From Turbatrix aceti (Eukaryota; Nematoda; Chromadorea; Rhabditida; Panagrolaimidae): a DNA stretch of 64,000 nucleotides. Below the pieces are notes generated by a model that saw nothing but the letters and a program-made list of their open reading frames with translations, did not search any database and was not told the origin of the DNA. The stretch's first letter is position 1. Each line of letters opens with the position of its first letter. Where the stretch lies: the NCBI GenBank assembly GCA_963969345.1, contig OZ017768.1:10270193-10334192 (forward strand), given 5' to 3'. A program made the position numbers and the translations under genes. This document shows positions 36,187 to 48,800 of the stretch, piece after piece.

Positions 36187-36262
36187 ATCAAGTGGACTCG
36201 AACCTGGTACCCTCAAAGTCCCCAAGATCTGACCTTTTAATCCCTGCGTCACATGAACAACT
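36187..36262 (-). repeat. tRNA-like sequence, degenerate
   Basis: On the minus strand an A-box-like TGACGCAGGGATT (36239-36251) and a perfect B-box GGTTCGAGTCC (36194-36204) lie at tRNA spacing. The acceptor, T and anticodon stems do not pair properly, so it is a tRNA pseudogene or a tRNA-derived SINE head rather than a working tRNA. Confidence 0.4.
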
Positions 36263-39200
36263 TCGATAACCACAACCGAAAAAAAATTTCTCTTTAAAAA
36301 ACCGCCATAGCATGCCAAAATGTTTTACAATAACTATGATGAAACATTCTGAAGTCATAAAATCATGACCAAATAGCAAACATGATCGTTTGTTTAGAAA
36401 AAAGGAGGGGATGGATCTAGAATTTTTTTAACGACGAAAATGTTTCTTTGACAGGATGTAAAAAAAGTAGGTGGCAGTTATGAGGCGCCGACGACTCAGT
36501 GCTTGATGATCACGTAGGAACGTGAAACACGGATCGCCGACAAAACAGGACACCGCATCCGCGCCCCTGGTCAACTGCAGTTGTCGGCTGGTCGACGACC
36601 CATCACTAACCAAGTTACGACAGAGGGGTGAAGATGATAGACGACAACAATAACATCCGCGGATGCATCCTTTTTTTTGAAGCAAAAAGATCAGCCATGC
36701 ACTAATCCAGACTTTGTGAAATCTTATAAAAAAAAGTTGATGTGTGCGTGTTTTTCAAAGACCCAAAAAGCATAAAAATGGGAGAACCCCCGGCATGATA
36801 GCACTCTGACATGAATCATGACAAGACATAAAACAGAACAAATATAATAATATTAGCACTAGTACAACCCTCCCTCGCCAAAAAAAACATCAAATAACAT
36901 TTTCCATGCAACGCTGCTTTTCTTTTGTGTGTTCAGTAGATGTTCGGAAGTATAGTTTAAATAGTTTTTTTCAATCTATCCATCGCCGTCCCCCTATGGC
37001 TTTTTAGGGGGTCTAAACAATGCAAAAAAAAGATATATGTACACAGCCGTGGCGGGCCGACTGGCTGGCGGGCAGGCAGGCGGGTGACCGAGAAGGAGAA
37101 AAAGAAGAATCGGGCAGTTTTCGTTCATGCGCACTTCTAAATATTTTTTTTGTGTTATCCTCAGCCTAAAAAGTGTCTCTCTCCCCTTCTAATATTTGCG
37201 GTGTGTGTTTTTTGTGTGCGGTAAAAAAAATTGTTAACATGGTCAACACGCACAACAAGACAGACGGACAGACGTGAGGATAGATTCACGACTCGAATTT
37301 TGTTCTGTGCAGAGCAAAAAAGTACATGACGGAGAGGGGGGAGGATAAAACCGTCTGTGAAACTACATGAAATTTTTTTGCCTTTAGCGCGTTGTCGCAT
37401 CCAACAGCGCACTTGTGTTCTGCTGTTCTGTTTTTTTATACAACTGTGTATATGTTTTATTCAGCCAGTTAGTCAGTCAGTAAAGTGTTTCTTTTTTCTT
37501 TTGTTATCTCACAACAAATGCCTGCTGACGGGATGATAGACTAAACAAAACTAGTGATACAATAAATTTGTGGTTAAAAGAGCAGAAAACGAATAGGAGA
37601 GTCATGAAAAAGGGGGCATGCCACAGTAATATGTATTAGTAAATATCAACTGATGTTAGTCATTCCTATTTCTTATACATAAATACGTGTCACGCAGACA
37701 TCTCCACCCCCAGTAAATTAACAAACGTACTTTTGAGTAGAAATATGTGAAATGTGTTCCGAACAATATGAGCATTGTTCAAGCACATGCTTTTAAACAA
37801 CAAGCACACTGTTCAGGAAAAATATTTCCTGCAATGATTTTTTACTGTCAAAATTTTTTTGATAAATATAAAAAATTTCTGGAGATTAAACTGGTATTAA
37901 AGTATACCAAGAGAAATCAGAATGACAGGTAAAAATAAGCACAACATAAAAGTATGCAAGAAAGAAAGGTTGCAATCATTCAATTATCGCAATTCATCAA
38001 TTTGTGCGCATCTGATTCTAATTTTGTAAAAGTTCAGTCTCATTATTTTTCTCAATGTCACATTTTCTCGTGTTCTTAGCCTAAACAAATCAACTGACCT
38101 TTTCTTCTTTTTTTCTTTCCGGCAGGTACCGAAGAAAAGAAAGAAAAAAAATTTGGGCAAGTACCAACAAAGTTTTTTTGTGTTTCATGGTCAAAAACCC
38201 ACAAAAAAAAGTAAAGTTCATTTTTTTGGACACAAAAAAAAGGTTTGTTAAAGAAAAGTTTTGAGACGATAAAAAAATAAACTTCAAGTATGTGCTACTG
38301 TACTGTCTAAGTGAGAGGTATAAAGTACGTGAACAAGCGTTCGTTTGTAGTCCTTTTTTGTAGCAAACAATTAAACAATACTAAACCTTTGGCCTTTTTT
38401 TATTTTTTGAGATTTCTTAAGCGTAAAATAGGACAACAGACCAAAAAAATTAAGTAAAAAATCGTACCTTGGTAATAAATTTTGACAAATTAATTCTGAA
38501 CAATGAGGTCGCTGTTGGGGCACTTGATCTGGAACAACATGCATGGTATTCAAGATTCAAGAACAACGCTGTTAAAGAAAAAACACATAGAAATCACAAA
38601 ATCCGTCTGAATTTAACAAATTTTATCCAAAAAGAAAGGAAAAAGATGTTTCACGTCGACAAAATCTCCACAAAGCTCAGTCAAAACAAAAAATAAACAA
38701 AACAGTTTTTTCATCCTTTTGTCTTCCTCATTGTTGTGTTGGTTTAAAAATGCGCTGCAGGTTTACAGAAAAAAAAGAAGAGAGAGATGAAAGCAACGAT
38801 GCGGTGACGACGTCAGTGACTGACGGAAGGATGAACACTGTGAGAGAAAAAAATATGTTTCAGAATCACTTCCAGACAGACATGGCGCGAAACAGCCACA
38901 GCCCCTAAAGCAATATGTCGATGCTAGATTTTTATGTTTATCTTTCGTCCAGTCCGACTCTTTGATTGTTTCCTAAACGTGCATGTTGCAACAAAATAAT
39001 CAAAAAAAATGTGCGGAAAAAAGAAACAAACCAGAAAGGAGTGCATGTGTTCGTTTACGTATATTTATTTATCTGGTGACATTAGAAGGGTTTAAAAAAT
39101 GCGGTGAAATGTCCGAAAAATCAAAATCCCCGGCGCCAAAAAAAAACGAACAGGGAGGGATCTATGTTGGTTGGACGAACGAGGAATGAGGGGCAATTAA

Positions 39201-42200
39201 AAGTATTTCAAAGCGCCCCTCCGTGTTCCATGTTGTTGAAACAACCAGCTGTTGTTGTTTCTGCTGCGCAGAGCAGTGCACATGAGGATAGGGAGGATAA
39301 AAGCGAGATATCCTTTGCACATTAAAGGGGAATCAAAAAACTACTTTTTGTTCCGAAATAAAAAATAAATAAATACATCCTCCTCAAATCCTTCCTCCTC
39401 GTCAAAAATCATGAAGACAACAAAAAAACATACACAGAGCGATTTTTCTTCTTCGATCCTTTTCATTTCTTTAATGATGGTTCTGTTCTGTCGGATCGCG
39501 CAGAACGACGTCAAACATACACGTTCTTACTTTTTTCTAACACCTCCTTGCTTAAGTTTTTTTTGATAGTTAAAAAATTGTTTGCAAACGAATCGCAAAA
39601 CATGATTCGGAAAAAAAACTGAAAACCATAATTTTCGTTTTCGATTGTTCCAAAGAATAGGGGGGTTGTTGGCGCAAAATAAGTGTAACAAGTTGCAAAA
39701 AAGAAACAAACATCTGGAAAGAATCCAGTAGTCAATCTCATGTTGTCCTCTTTTTTTCGACAGCAGATCGACCGAACAACAATTATCAAACGGATGTTTC
39801 AGCAAGTTGCTATGTACTTACTATCCGATAATTTCTACTAAATACTAGGTCCTAAAATCCCCATCCAACAGCATAAAAAAAGGACGAATACTTTGGCGGA
39901 TACAATAACATATGTACAGTATGCGGACAAAAAAGAAAGTGTTTTTAATCCCAGCCAAATGTTTTTTGTATGTTTCAGATAATTGACGTAGAAAAGATTT
40001 TGTTGATGGTGGCAAAGAAAAAAAACTTTGAAGATCCATACAAAGACAAAAAATGTAGACTACAAAATACGTGATAAAAATACACAAATTTTTATCTGTG
40101 CCACAAGGGGGAAGAGGGGGGCAGAAGCCTTACAGTAAATGATGATGAGAAATCCCAAGGGGATTAAAAAAATACCGTATGAAAAAAAAGAAAATTATTT
40201 AACCTATATTTTTTGTTCAGAGTAACATACATTTTTTCTTCTATTTATTTGAAAGTTGAATATCGAATTTGCGTCACGTGACAAAAAATTAGTTTTAATA
40301 AATTTATTCAATTTTTATTTTTACAGAAGTTCACGTTTCGTGAGCACAAGATTGCAGTGTGTATTTTTAAATATCTATAACTTCCGTCAAGTATCTGAGT
40401 TACCTCACTTTCGTTTGAATTCAATTTAAAAAAAAAACATTAATTAATAAAATTTTTTACCATAGTTCGAAAAAGGAAAAAAGTTTCATATTTAGGACAA
40501 AAAACAGTTTCATACTGTGTTGACAAAAAAAGCTGGTATTCATTTTTTTGATTCGTAAAGCGGTTTACAGTTCAAAAAATGTCTAAAATCAGTGATCAAA
40601 AAGCAAGTTTATTTTTAGAACAGTTCTTTTCGAAGTTTTAAGTAAAAAATAGCTAACCAACCTAATACCGTTGTCAAAGTGGGATGCACTTGTCTACCAG
40701 CCAGGCCGGGCCGGGCCGGTCCATCCCGTTCCGTCGTTCGTCATCGTGGGACGACATTTCCCCACTCACGTCCAGACAAGATTTGGCCTCACTGAGGAGT
40801 CCAATGTCGTCAAACTATGTACACAGAAGACGAAGCCAGCCGAGTAGCTGTGGAACAGGCCAGGCCGGCCGAGAGGAAGGGAGAAAGGGCAAAGACCCAA
40901 CCGACGTCCGCTGACGGGCTTCGGCCTTCTCACGTGGACCCTGAGTAAGTCGTGCCTGCCGTAGAAGTCAGGTCCCAAAGTTATCTAAAAAAAATTTCCA
41001 TTTTGGTACGGTATACATAGATTGTACGCGAACAGGAAGCAGTAAGACGAGAACAAAATGCCTCCACGAGAAAAAAAACCCGGGAGGGGTAAACAAATAC
41101 GAGGAAGGGCATTGCGCCACCATCGGGGCCACGGAAAAGAAAAAAAATGTGTTTTGGTAACAAATTTGATGCCTCGGCACGTAAAAAAACAAAGAAACGT
41201 CAAAAAAATATCACGCACGAAAACTTGATATCCTTAAATAAAAAATTTTTGCCCCGCATGTTGCATGCATTTTAGACTGCTCCCAATGGTTCAAAATTCA
41301 TTTCATATAAATTAAGTTTCAAAAATAGCAAATGAAAAGTTTTACACGCTCGTTTTGCACGTGGGCCATTTATTGAATCCTTGTCGTCGTTCGGGGCCCC
41401 CGCATTTGGGTCTCTCCTGTCCTACGCAGCAGCAGCAAGGAGGGCTGCTGTCGTCGTCTGGTTCACAGATTGTGCATGTATTTTTCCGTAATACATAAAT
41501 GAATAAATTTATATTACAAGTCAAAGGTGCAGAAAAAAAGACCAAAGGATAATGGAAAATCCATTTAGTATTTAGATTTTATGGGACAGCATAGGATACC
41601 TTAAGCAGGAAATTTGGTACATTATCGCGGTCGTATGTTGTTTGGTTTAAAAAATAAATATTACAACAGCATTGAATTTTCGTAGGAAAAACCGATTGTT
41701 CCTAAAGTGTTTTACATTTGATCAAGAAACCTAAATTGGTCGAACTTTTTTATCATCTCGCTTTCGATTTCGAAAAAAACCCATCCCAAAAAATGTTCCT
41801 AATTTGAACGTAACATGCAAGCAATCACACTTCCCGACAGACAAGCAAGCATTTAGTTAATAGGAAATAAACACAAAAGAAAGCACTTATCCCACATAAT
41901 CTTCAATTGCTCTAAAAGTGCATTTATGCAAGAAGATATCTCTCTTTCGAGACTTACAGTACCCCCCGTGATGCCCTATGACTTATGTTAATGACAAAAA
42001 ATATATAGACGCCAGACAGCGCTAAATCGGATATTTATAATTAGCAATAAAAAAAATATTGTTTGTTTCAATTGCGCGGTGCAACAACTCGGCAAGAAAA
42101 ATGCTAATATATTTACCGGTTTTTTTGTGCATGTAATGTACAAAAGCTTGAAGAGTTATAAATAAATTACAGCCTTTTGAAAAAAAACTAGGGTAAAAAA

Positions 42201-42212
42201 GTATGTATATGC
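36263..42212. other. Gene-free stretch
   Basis: A/T-rich DNA with two short GC-rich islands, at 36480-36670 and 40680-40980 (the latter with GGCCGGGCCGGGCC). The islands could be non-coding exons or regulatory sites of the fork head gene; neither encodes a recognisable protein. No RNA gene was identified. Confidence 0.4.
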
Positions 42213-42220
42213 TACCTTGG

Positions 42221-42885
42221 TAGTGTTTATCTGATATCAGGTTTATCCTGATATCAGGGTCTGATACTGATACTGATATCAGATCAGTATCAGTCAGGCA
42301 GGAATTTTGAAAGGTCAACATGATATCATGATAGCAAAAATCAATATCAGTCAGTATCATGATCTCAGAAAAAAGTATCATGATACTGATATCTCGATCA
42401 AAAAAACGGAAGCAACAACAAAAAGCGGGTTTAAAGCAGTGTGGCGAAATTTCGGGAGAGATTACAATCCAAAATCTCCGGAGTATAAAAACTAGGTTTT
42501 ACCGTCATTTTTTTCGCTGTTATTTATTTTTGAACACTGAAATCTTCTGCGAAATTTTTTTTACCCGAAAGAATCTCCGGATATTCTCCGGTGAAATTCT
42601 CTTGAGAAATTTTGAAGATTCACTTTTTTTACTCGTTTTTCTAAACGACGACATTGCATGTTATTTATTCAAATGAAATTGAATTTGAGATTTTTTGTGG
42701 AATTTTTTTCATATCAGACAGATATCACGATATCAGACTGATATCATGATATCAGCCTGATATCAGGTTACTATCAGTCAGGCACGTTTTTTTCCTTTAA
42801 CCTGATATCAGTATCAGATCATGATCCATTTTTTAAGTATCAGATCATATCATGATATCAAAAAAACGGTATCAGATAAACACTA
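42221..42885. mobile_element. TATCAG-rich transposable element, 665 bp, 8-bp target duplication
   Basis: The termini are TAGTGTTTATCTGATA and its inverted copy, ending CAGATAAACACTA. The element is flanked by an exact 8-bp direct repeat TACCTTGG at 42213-42220 and 42886-42893. Subterminal DNA on both sides is a dense array of TGATATCA/GTATCA palindromes. The centre (about 42430-42620) carries a second inverted theme (AATCTCCGG). There is no coding capacity. The 8-bp duplication suggests hAT-class mobilisation in trans. Confidence 0.82.
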
Positions 42886-42893
42886 TACCTTGG

Positions 42894-45800
42894 ATACTGT
42901 GGATCTAAATATACGATTTAAAATTTATTTACTTGGACACACATAGCCACAAAATTCGCGCTTGGGACATAATGCCAAGAATCCTTGGCATTCTGTTCTC
43001 AATTCTTTTTTTGGCATTCTGTTCCGAACATTTTGAACGCCAATTTTCGGTTTTCTAATTTATAAATTGCTGTTTATCCATGATCATTCATCTCCAAACA
43101 GTTGATTAACTCTCTTTCCATTTAAACCCAATTCCGCTCATTACACACATAATAGTTCTCGTACCCCCCTCCCCATGATTTTCGGATAATGTCATAATTA
43201 TCATCCAATGCATGTCGTAATTATGCATCTTTTTTTTACGTATATTTTTTTCCGTGCAAAAAACAAAGTGCACGAAAAAGATGTATAAAAAAAAGACGAG
43301 AGAGGGGGCAGAAATACGTTCAAAATTATTAGCCTGAAGGCTTGTCATTTTTTTGCCTTACTTTGCTGAGGACGATGACAACGACAAGCAATATAAAATA
43401 AAGTAGGAACTCCGAAGCCTACTTGACTTTTTTTCTTTGATGGAAAAAAGGATTTTTGAGGGGAGTGAAAAACTGGCATTTTTTTGTCATCATTTTTTTT
43501 TCAATTTTTTTTTATAAAAAAATGAAATGAAAATACAATTCAAAAAATTTTTCTGTAACATGGTATAAATTTTAAAAATTCTATTTCTCAATATCCGAGC
43601 GGCCAAAAAACTTTTTTTGATGAAAAAGAGAACTTCCGATGACGCAACAATGCCTTTTATAGAACCAAAAAAAATTTCGTGTGTCAAAGAATATAAAAAA
43701 GTATGATTACAGTATAATTTCTGAAGTGTTTCCAAAAACTTGGAAATCTGTCATGAACAACGTGGTATACAAAATATGTAATTTATTTTTTGTCTGTTTT
43801 TTACTTCCTGAAAAAAATTCATGTTTCAAAAAAATAGCCTAAAAGGTTCACAAACTAAAGGGTAGGAAGGCGTGAACAGAGAGAAAAAAACTGATGTGAG
43901 GCATTCGAAAATACATACCAGAAGGGTGATGAAGCTGCCGGTTAAGCATACATGCATGCGCGCGCATGTGAACGAACGAACGCAAAGAAAGGCACGCATA
44001 CACACATGTATACATGAAGAAAAAAACATTTGAAAAAGAAAAAAAGTACAAATGAACAAATTTAGAAGCCAAGCAAAAGAGCATTTCAGGCATCGAATCA
44101 CAAACACACACACATGCATGCCGTGGAACTGGATGTCGGTAGCCAGCGGTAGCATGCAGTGGAGTGGAGTGATGAAAGCATCAGAGTGCCAAAACGAGGT
44201 TTGCCATTTGTATTTGACAACTCAGAGTACGTTCACGTCAACGCCACGTGAAGGGGACGGATAGATAGGGAAGAAGAAAAAGGACAGGATAAAAACGAAG
44301 ACGAAAACGCAGAGTCAGGATGGATTAGATTATGGATTGCACTTCTGAATTTTTTTTTTATTTGTAGGCAGGAAATTGTTTTCATAAAAAATATTTTTGA
44401 TAGTTAAAAAAATTAATATACATTAAAAAAATTTTAATACAAAAACATAAATTTCAAACCCAGAATAAACCTGATTAGAATTCATACTCGTGAACATTGT
44501 AAAGTCCAAAAAATGAGATCATCTCGATCAAAAAAAGTCTTGGAAGTCAATTTTGTTTCCTTTTTGTCCCAGTTTGTTTCCTCTAACGCAGCCTCCGCAG
44601 AAAGGGGTAACAATAGACCGAAGGCATTTTACCGTGCTAAATGGCGGTAGAGCAAAAAAATTTGTCAGGACAAAAGCAAAAGGCGAGGCAAGCATTCACG
44701 TAAAATTAAATATTTATGTACAGGTGGAATAAAATAGCGTGAACACGTCAGTTGTAGTCAGAATGTGTGTTGCGGTACCGTTGTCATCGAAAAAAAAATA
44801 AAATTAAAAAATGGTAAAAACGGATATAAAAAAACGTAATAGGAAATGAAAAAATGACGTACGTTTTTTTGGACCAAAAAAGAAAAAGCTGCAAGTTTCA
44901 TATCAAAGATTATAAAAAAATTATTTTGAAAAAAGGTCAAAACTGAGCAAAGGAGGACTTTAGATTGCAAAAATGCAATTCGGATTCACACGAATCGCAC
45001 AAAATTTGTAATATTTAAAAACATCAAGATCAAAAAAATATCCTAATGCCAAGTGTTAGAACTCGTGCAAATTGAAAGCAACTAAAATTGCATTTTGAAC
45101 GTAAAAGATCACAAATAAAAACTAAATTTATGTTCGACCACCCCCGGCGCTTGATTAAAACTACTGGGAATTTCTGTTGGGAGCAATGAAAAAAATCAAC
45201 CCTGATCTTTTTTGAGACCGACAAAAGGAGAAAAGGCGCGATGTTCTAGTTCTGAAACATAGAACAACAAAATCATAGAACAGAACAATTATAGTTGTCT
45301 GAGCACGCAGAATACCCAGAAGTGAGCTTTACTGAGTTTTGATACTGTTAGAACGCCATTATCGAATCACTACATGGCAAAAAGCTGGGCACATAATTTG
45401 ATTTTTAGTTATGCATTGCGTGCTCAAGCTTACGTTGTATAAATGTGCAATGCATATCTGTATTTATGTACTTATGAACTTACCGACCGAGCGAGCATGT
45501 ACAGTAATGGCACAAGTCATAAAGGCATATCCGCACTGTTTCTATTTTCCTCCAAGATTTGTTAAGACTTTAAGTGAATGTGATAACGGTAGTCGCCATG
45601 TGCAGTGAAATAGAAAAAAAAGCCTACAACGGCACAGGAAACGTTTTCTTGTTTTAGGCATGTAATGTTGGCGATTTCACAACAACTGAAAAAAATAATT
45701 CGAGAGTTGAACATTGAAATAAAATTTTTATTACTTCCGCGAACGGGCTGCAAACAAAAAAAACATGACGCTTCAAATAATTTTTTTTTTGCTAACAAAA

Positions 45801-48800
45801 ATTTGAAAAAAAACTAAAATTATTTTTCATTATTATCTTTTACGGTACAAACAATAAAAGTTACAGTAATTCAAAAATATAATACCATCAAAGTACACAA
45901 GTGATTATCCAAACGTAAGAATTTATTTAGAAAACGTGCAAAAAGCTCACAAAAAAGAAACGTAAACGTGACTGAATACACTGGATAATTTCTGTAAAGT
46001 GCAGCGTTGTAAAAAGATTATTTTTATATCAGGAAAAATAAAGAATCAGAAACCATAAAATAAATAAATATGCATTAGTGCATTGAAATTGGCACAAATG
46101 ACGCCTACGTGGACGTCATTTGTGCCTCCTAACATCTGGTCTAATGATAACTAACCACTGAGTAATGGTGAAATAATAATAATAATAGTAAATAATGTTA
46201 ACACTACCATTTTTTGTATGCTACAGACAGTAATTATCATAAAAAAAATGATACGCTGTCTCGGAATGAGCAATACACAATTGTTTTGTGTTCCAAAAAA
46301 ACAATACTGTGAACGCTAGGGAATACAAGTCGAATATTTTGAGAAAAAATAAAAAGTGCAGACATTTTTTAGTCCTTATGGAATTGAAAATTAGGAAAGA
46401 ATGGACAAATTTTTATCAACAGAAAAAATTATTGTGCAAAAAAATTAGGAAAGAAACCTCATATGTTGAATATTTATTTATGCCCAAAATATAAATACAA
46501 TTATTATCATATAAGAAGGTGTGACAAAAATTACAGTACTCCTCTTTCCCAATTCCTCAAAAGAAAACCCTGTTGCAAAGCAAAAAAGCTGTGCACCGTG
46601 AACAAATTAATCTTCCTGACATTTGAACGAAGCATAAATCCATCAATCTTTACGATATAAAAATAGAAGAAAAAATTAGAACAGAAAAGATTTGTTTCAT
46701 TATCACGGTCGCAAGCAGCTTATACTATAATATTTCTCATGACCGGATAAAAAACAGAGATGGGGGATGTCGACGACATATTGTATGAACAAACGGTGGG
46801 ATAAGATAAAAAATATGGTATGTAAGTAAATTGATGTATCAACCCGGAAATTTCTTTTTCCAAGTATGGATCTGTACTGATAAACAAAAGTTGTTCTTAT
46901 ATCCGTTAACTCGAGTTAAAAGTGTAAATATAAACAGTATTATGATGTTACATGTATACAATACGGTAGAAACAAAGCTCACTAATCCGGATTGACGAAA
47001 GGTAAAAAGACGGTATTTGAAAAAACAAATTCAGTTTTTGTCAGCATAGAATTAAAAAAAACCGTAACTGCATTTTTAAAATGCCGCCAACATGCAATCG
47101 CCCTCGATATGCAAATCTCGCATGTTGCACGCATGTTTTTAACATTTTTGCCCCAAAAAATTCGTCGTTTTATAGTTCTCTAGGATTCTTTTCTTACGTA
47201 TATTTATTACTTCCGGAGAAGAGAATATTATAATATTTGTATTGTCTTCAGTATAACATAAACACTAATACGGCAAAAAGAAAGTCCGCTAATCTGGTTT
47301 TTTGTCATAGATAAAAAAAGCTCAAAAAACAATGACCGTTTCCGGGTATTTATTCTTTCATTTCTGCCTTCTTCCCACGTTTTGAAAATGAAAATATTTC
47401 TAAATTCAGACAATTCGGATGTCAAAAGGATTAAAAAAATACTAAAATTTTCTAAATAAAATATTTAAAAAAAATTTGAAAAATGAAGTTTACAAATATG
47501 TATTCACGCATCCCGTAAACTACAGTACCCATAAGGTGCAGTGATCGCAAATATTACAAACGAAAAACTTGCATAAGCAATATTTTTTTTGCAATTTGTG
47601 TAAAAATTCAGTTTTTTGAACAAAGGGATCGTAAAATAAATAATAAACACACAACATGCCAAATAAATCAAATCATTTTACAAAATTTGAAAGAAAATAC
47701 TCAACCAAAGTTAAAAATTTTTGTATAAAATCCAAACGATGACCAAACCGCAAATGATCCGTTATTGGAAGAGTTTCACAAAAAAAATAGCGGAAGAAGG
47801 AAGTCCAAATGTGTGATTGCGGAAGAATCAACGAAACCGACCATCACCGTCAAGTTGTGAGTCGAGAAGAGACAAGTCAAGTCCGCGTCCGCGCAAAAGG
47901 AAGGAAAACACGACAATCCAGGGAGGGGTGGATGCATACATGCACGACCATCCATCCGGCCAGAGGGGGGCCAAGCGATCGCGTCATTGTCATTTCGTCA
48001 TCAACCAACCGGCTGGCCAGTTCTGCGGGGTGATTGGTTTTCCGGAAGCGGAAGAACGAAGGATGAGTACACCTTTTTCCCTTCCTGCGCTATGTTGTCA
48101 CGGTAGGTGTGGGAGAAGTCCATGGAAGATTTCAAATCAAAACGAAGGAGGATTGTCTGCGTTTGCGCAGTTGTTTATTCGCTTCGCTGCGGGGTACGTC
48201 CTCCCCCTCAGCCCAGCATGCGACCGTTTCTAAACAAACAAAACAATCCTCGACCACAATCCATCACCGAGAACGAACGAACGATCAAGGACATAACACA
48301 ACAGTCATAATAAAAAAATCGTCTAGCCAGAGGGTCCGAGTCCGAGTCAGGTGAGTCAACAAAAAAGATTGCAAGACTGGACTTTTTGTATGGTCACTCA
48401 GACTAGCAGACGGGAAGTGTATGTACACCTATCCGGAAGAGACGATGAATTGCGAAATTTGTCAACAAACAATTCTCCGCTTTTTTTCGACCAACCAGTT
48501 GGTCCAATTTCCCAGGACCCCGATGCACCCTGTAGGTCTGATGACGTAGCATCCGTGTCGTGTCCACTCTATCCACGAACCAACCGGAAGAAGAAAAGAG
48601 ATTTGTGTTGAAAAAATTTTTTGGAGGTGTTTTGTTGATCTTTTCTGCAAAAGAAGCCAGTTGAAAAAACTTTGGTCCACAAAATCCGCTCCTGGAAGGA
48701 TAACAAACAGAAAAATACAAATACACAATAAAATATAATCAGTGTACGGTATTTTTTCATGAGTGCCTGCGCAAAGGAAGAATCTAGACCAGGGAGAAAA

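Noticed and set aside
36187..36262. Functional tRNA gene on the minus strand
   Set aside because: Good B box and spacing, but the T stem and acceptor mismatch; only tRNA-like.
47809..48611. Overlapping plus-strand frames in a GC-richer island
   Set aside because: Three frames are open together, none has a known motif or consistent splicing; kept only as a possible non-coding exon or regulatory island.
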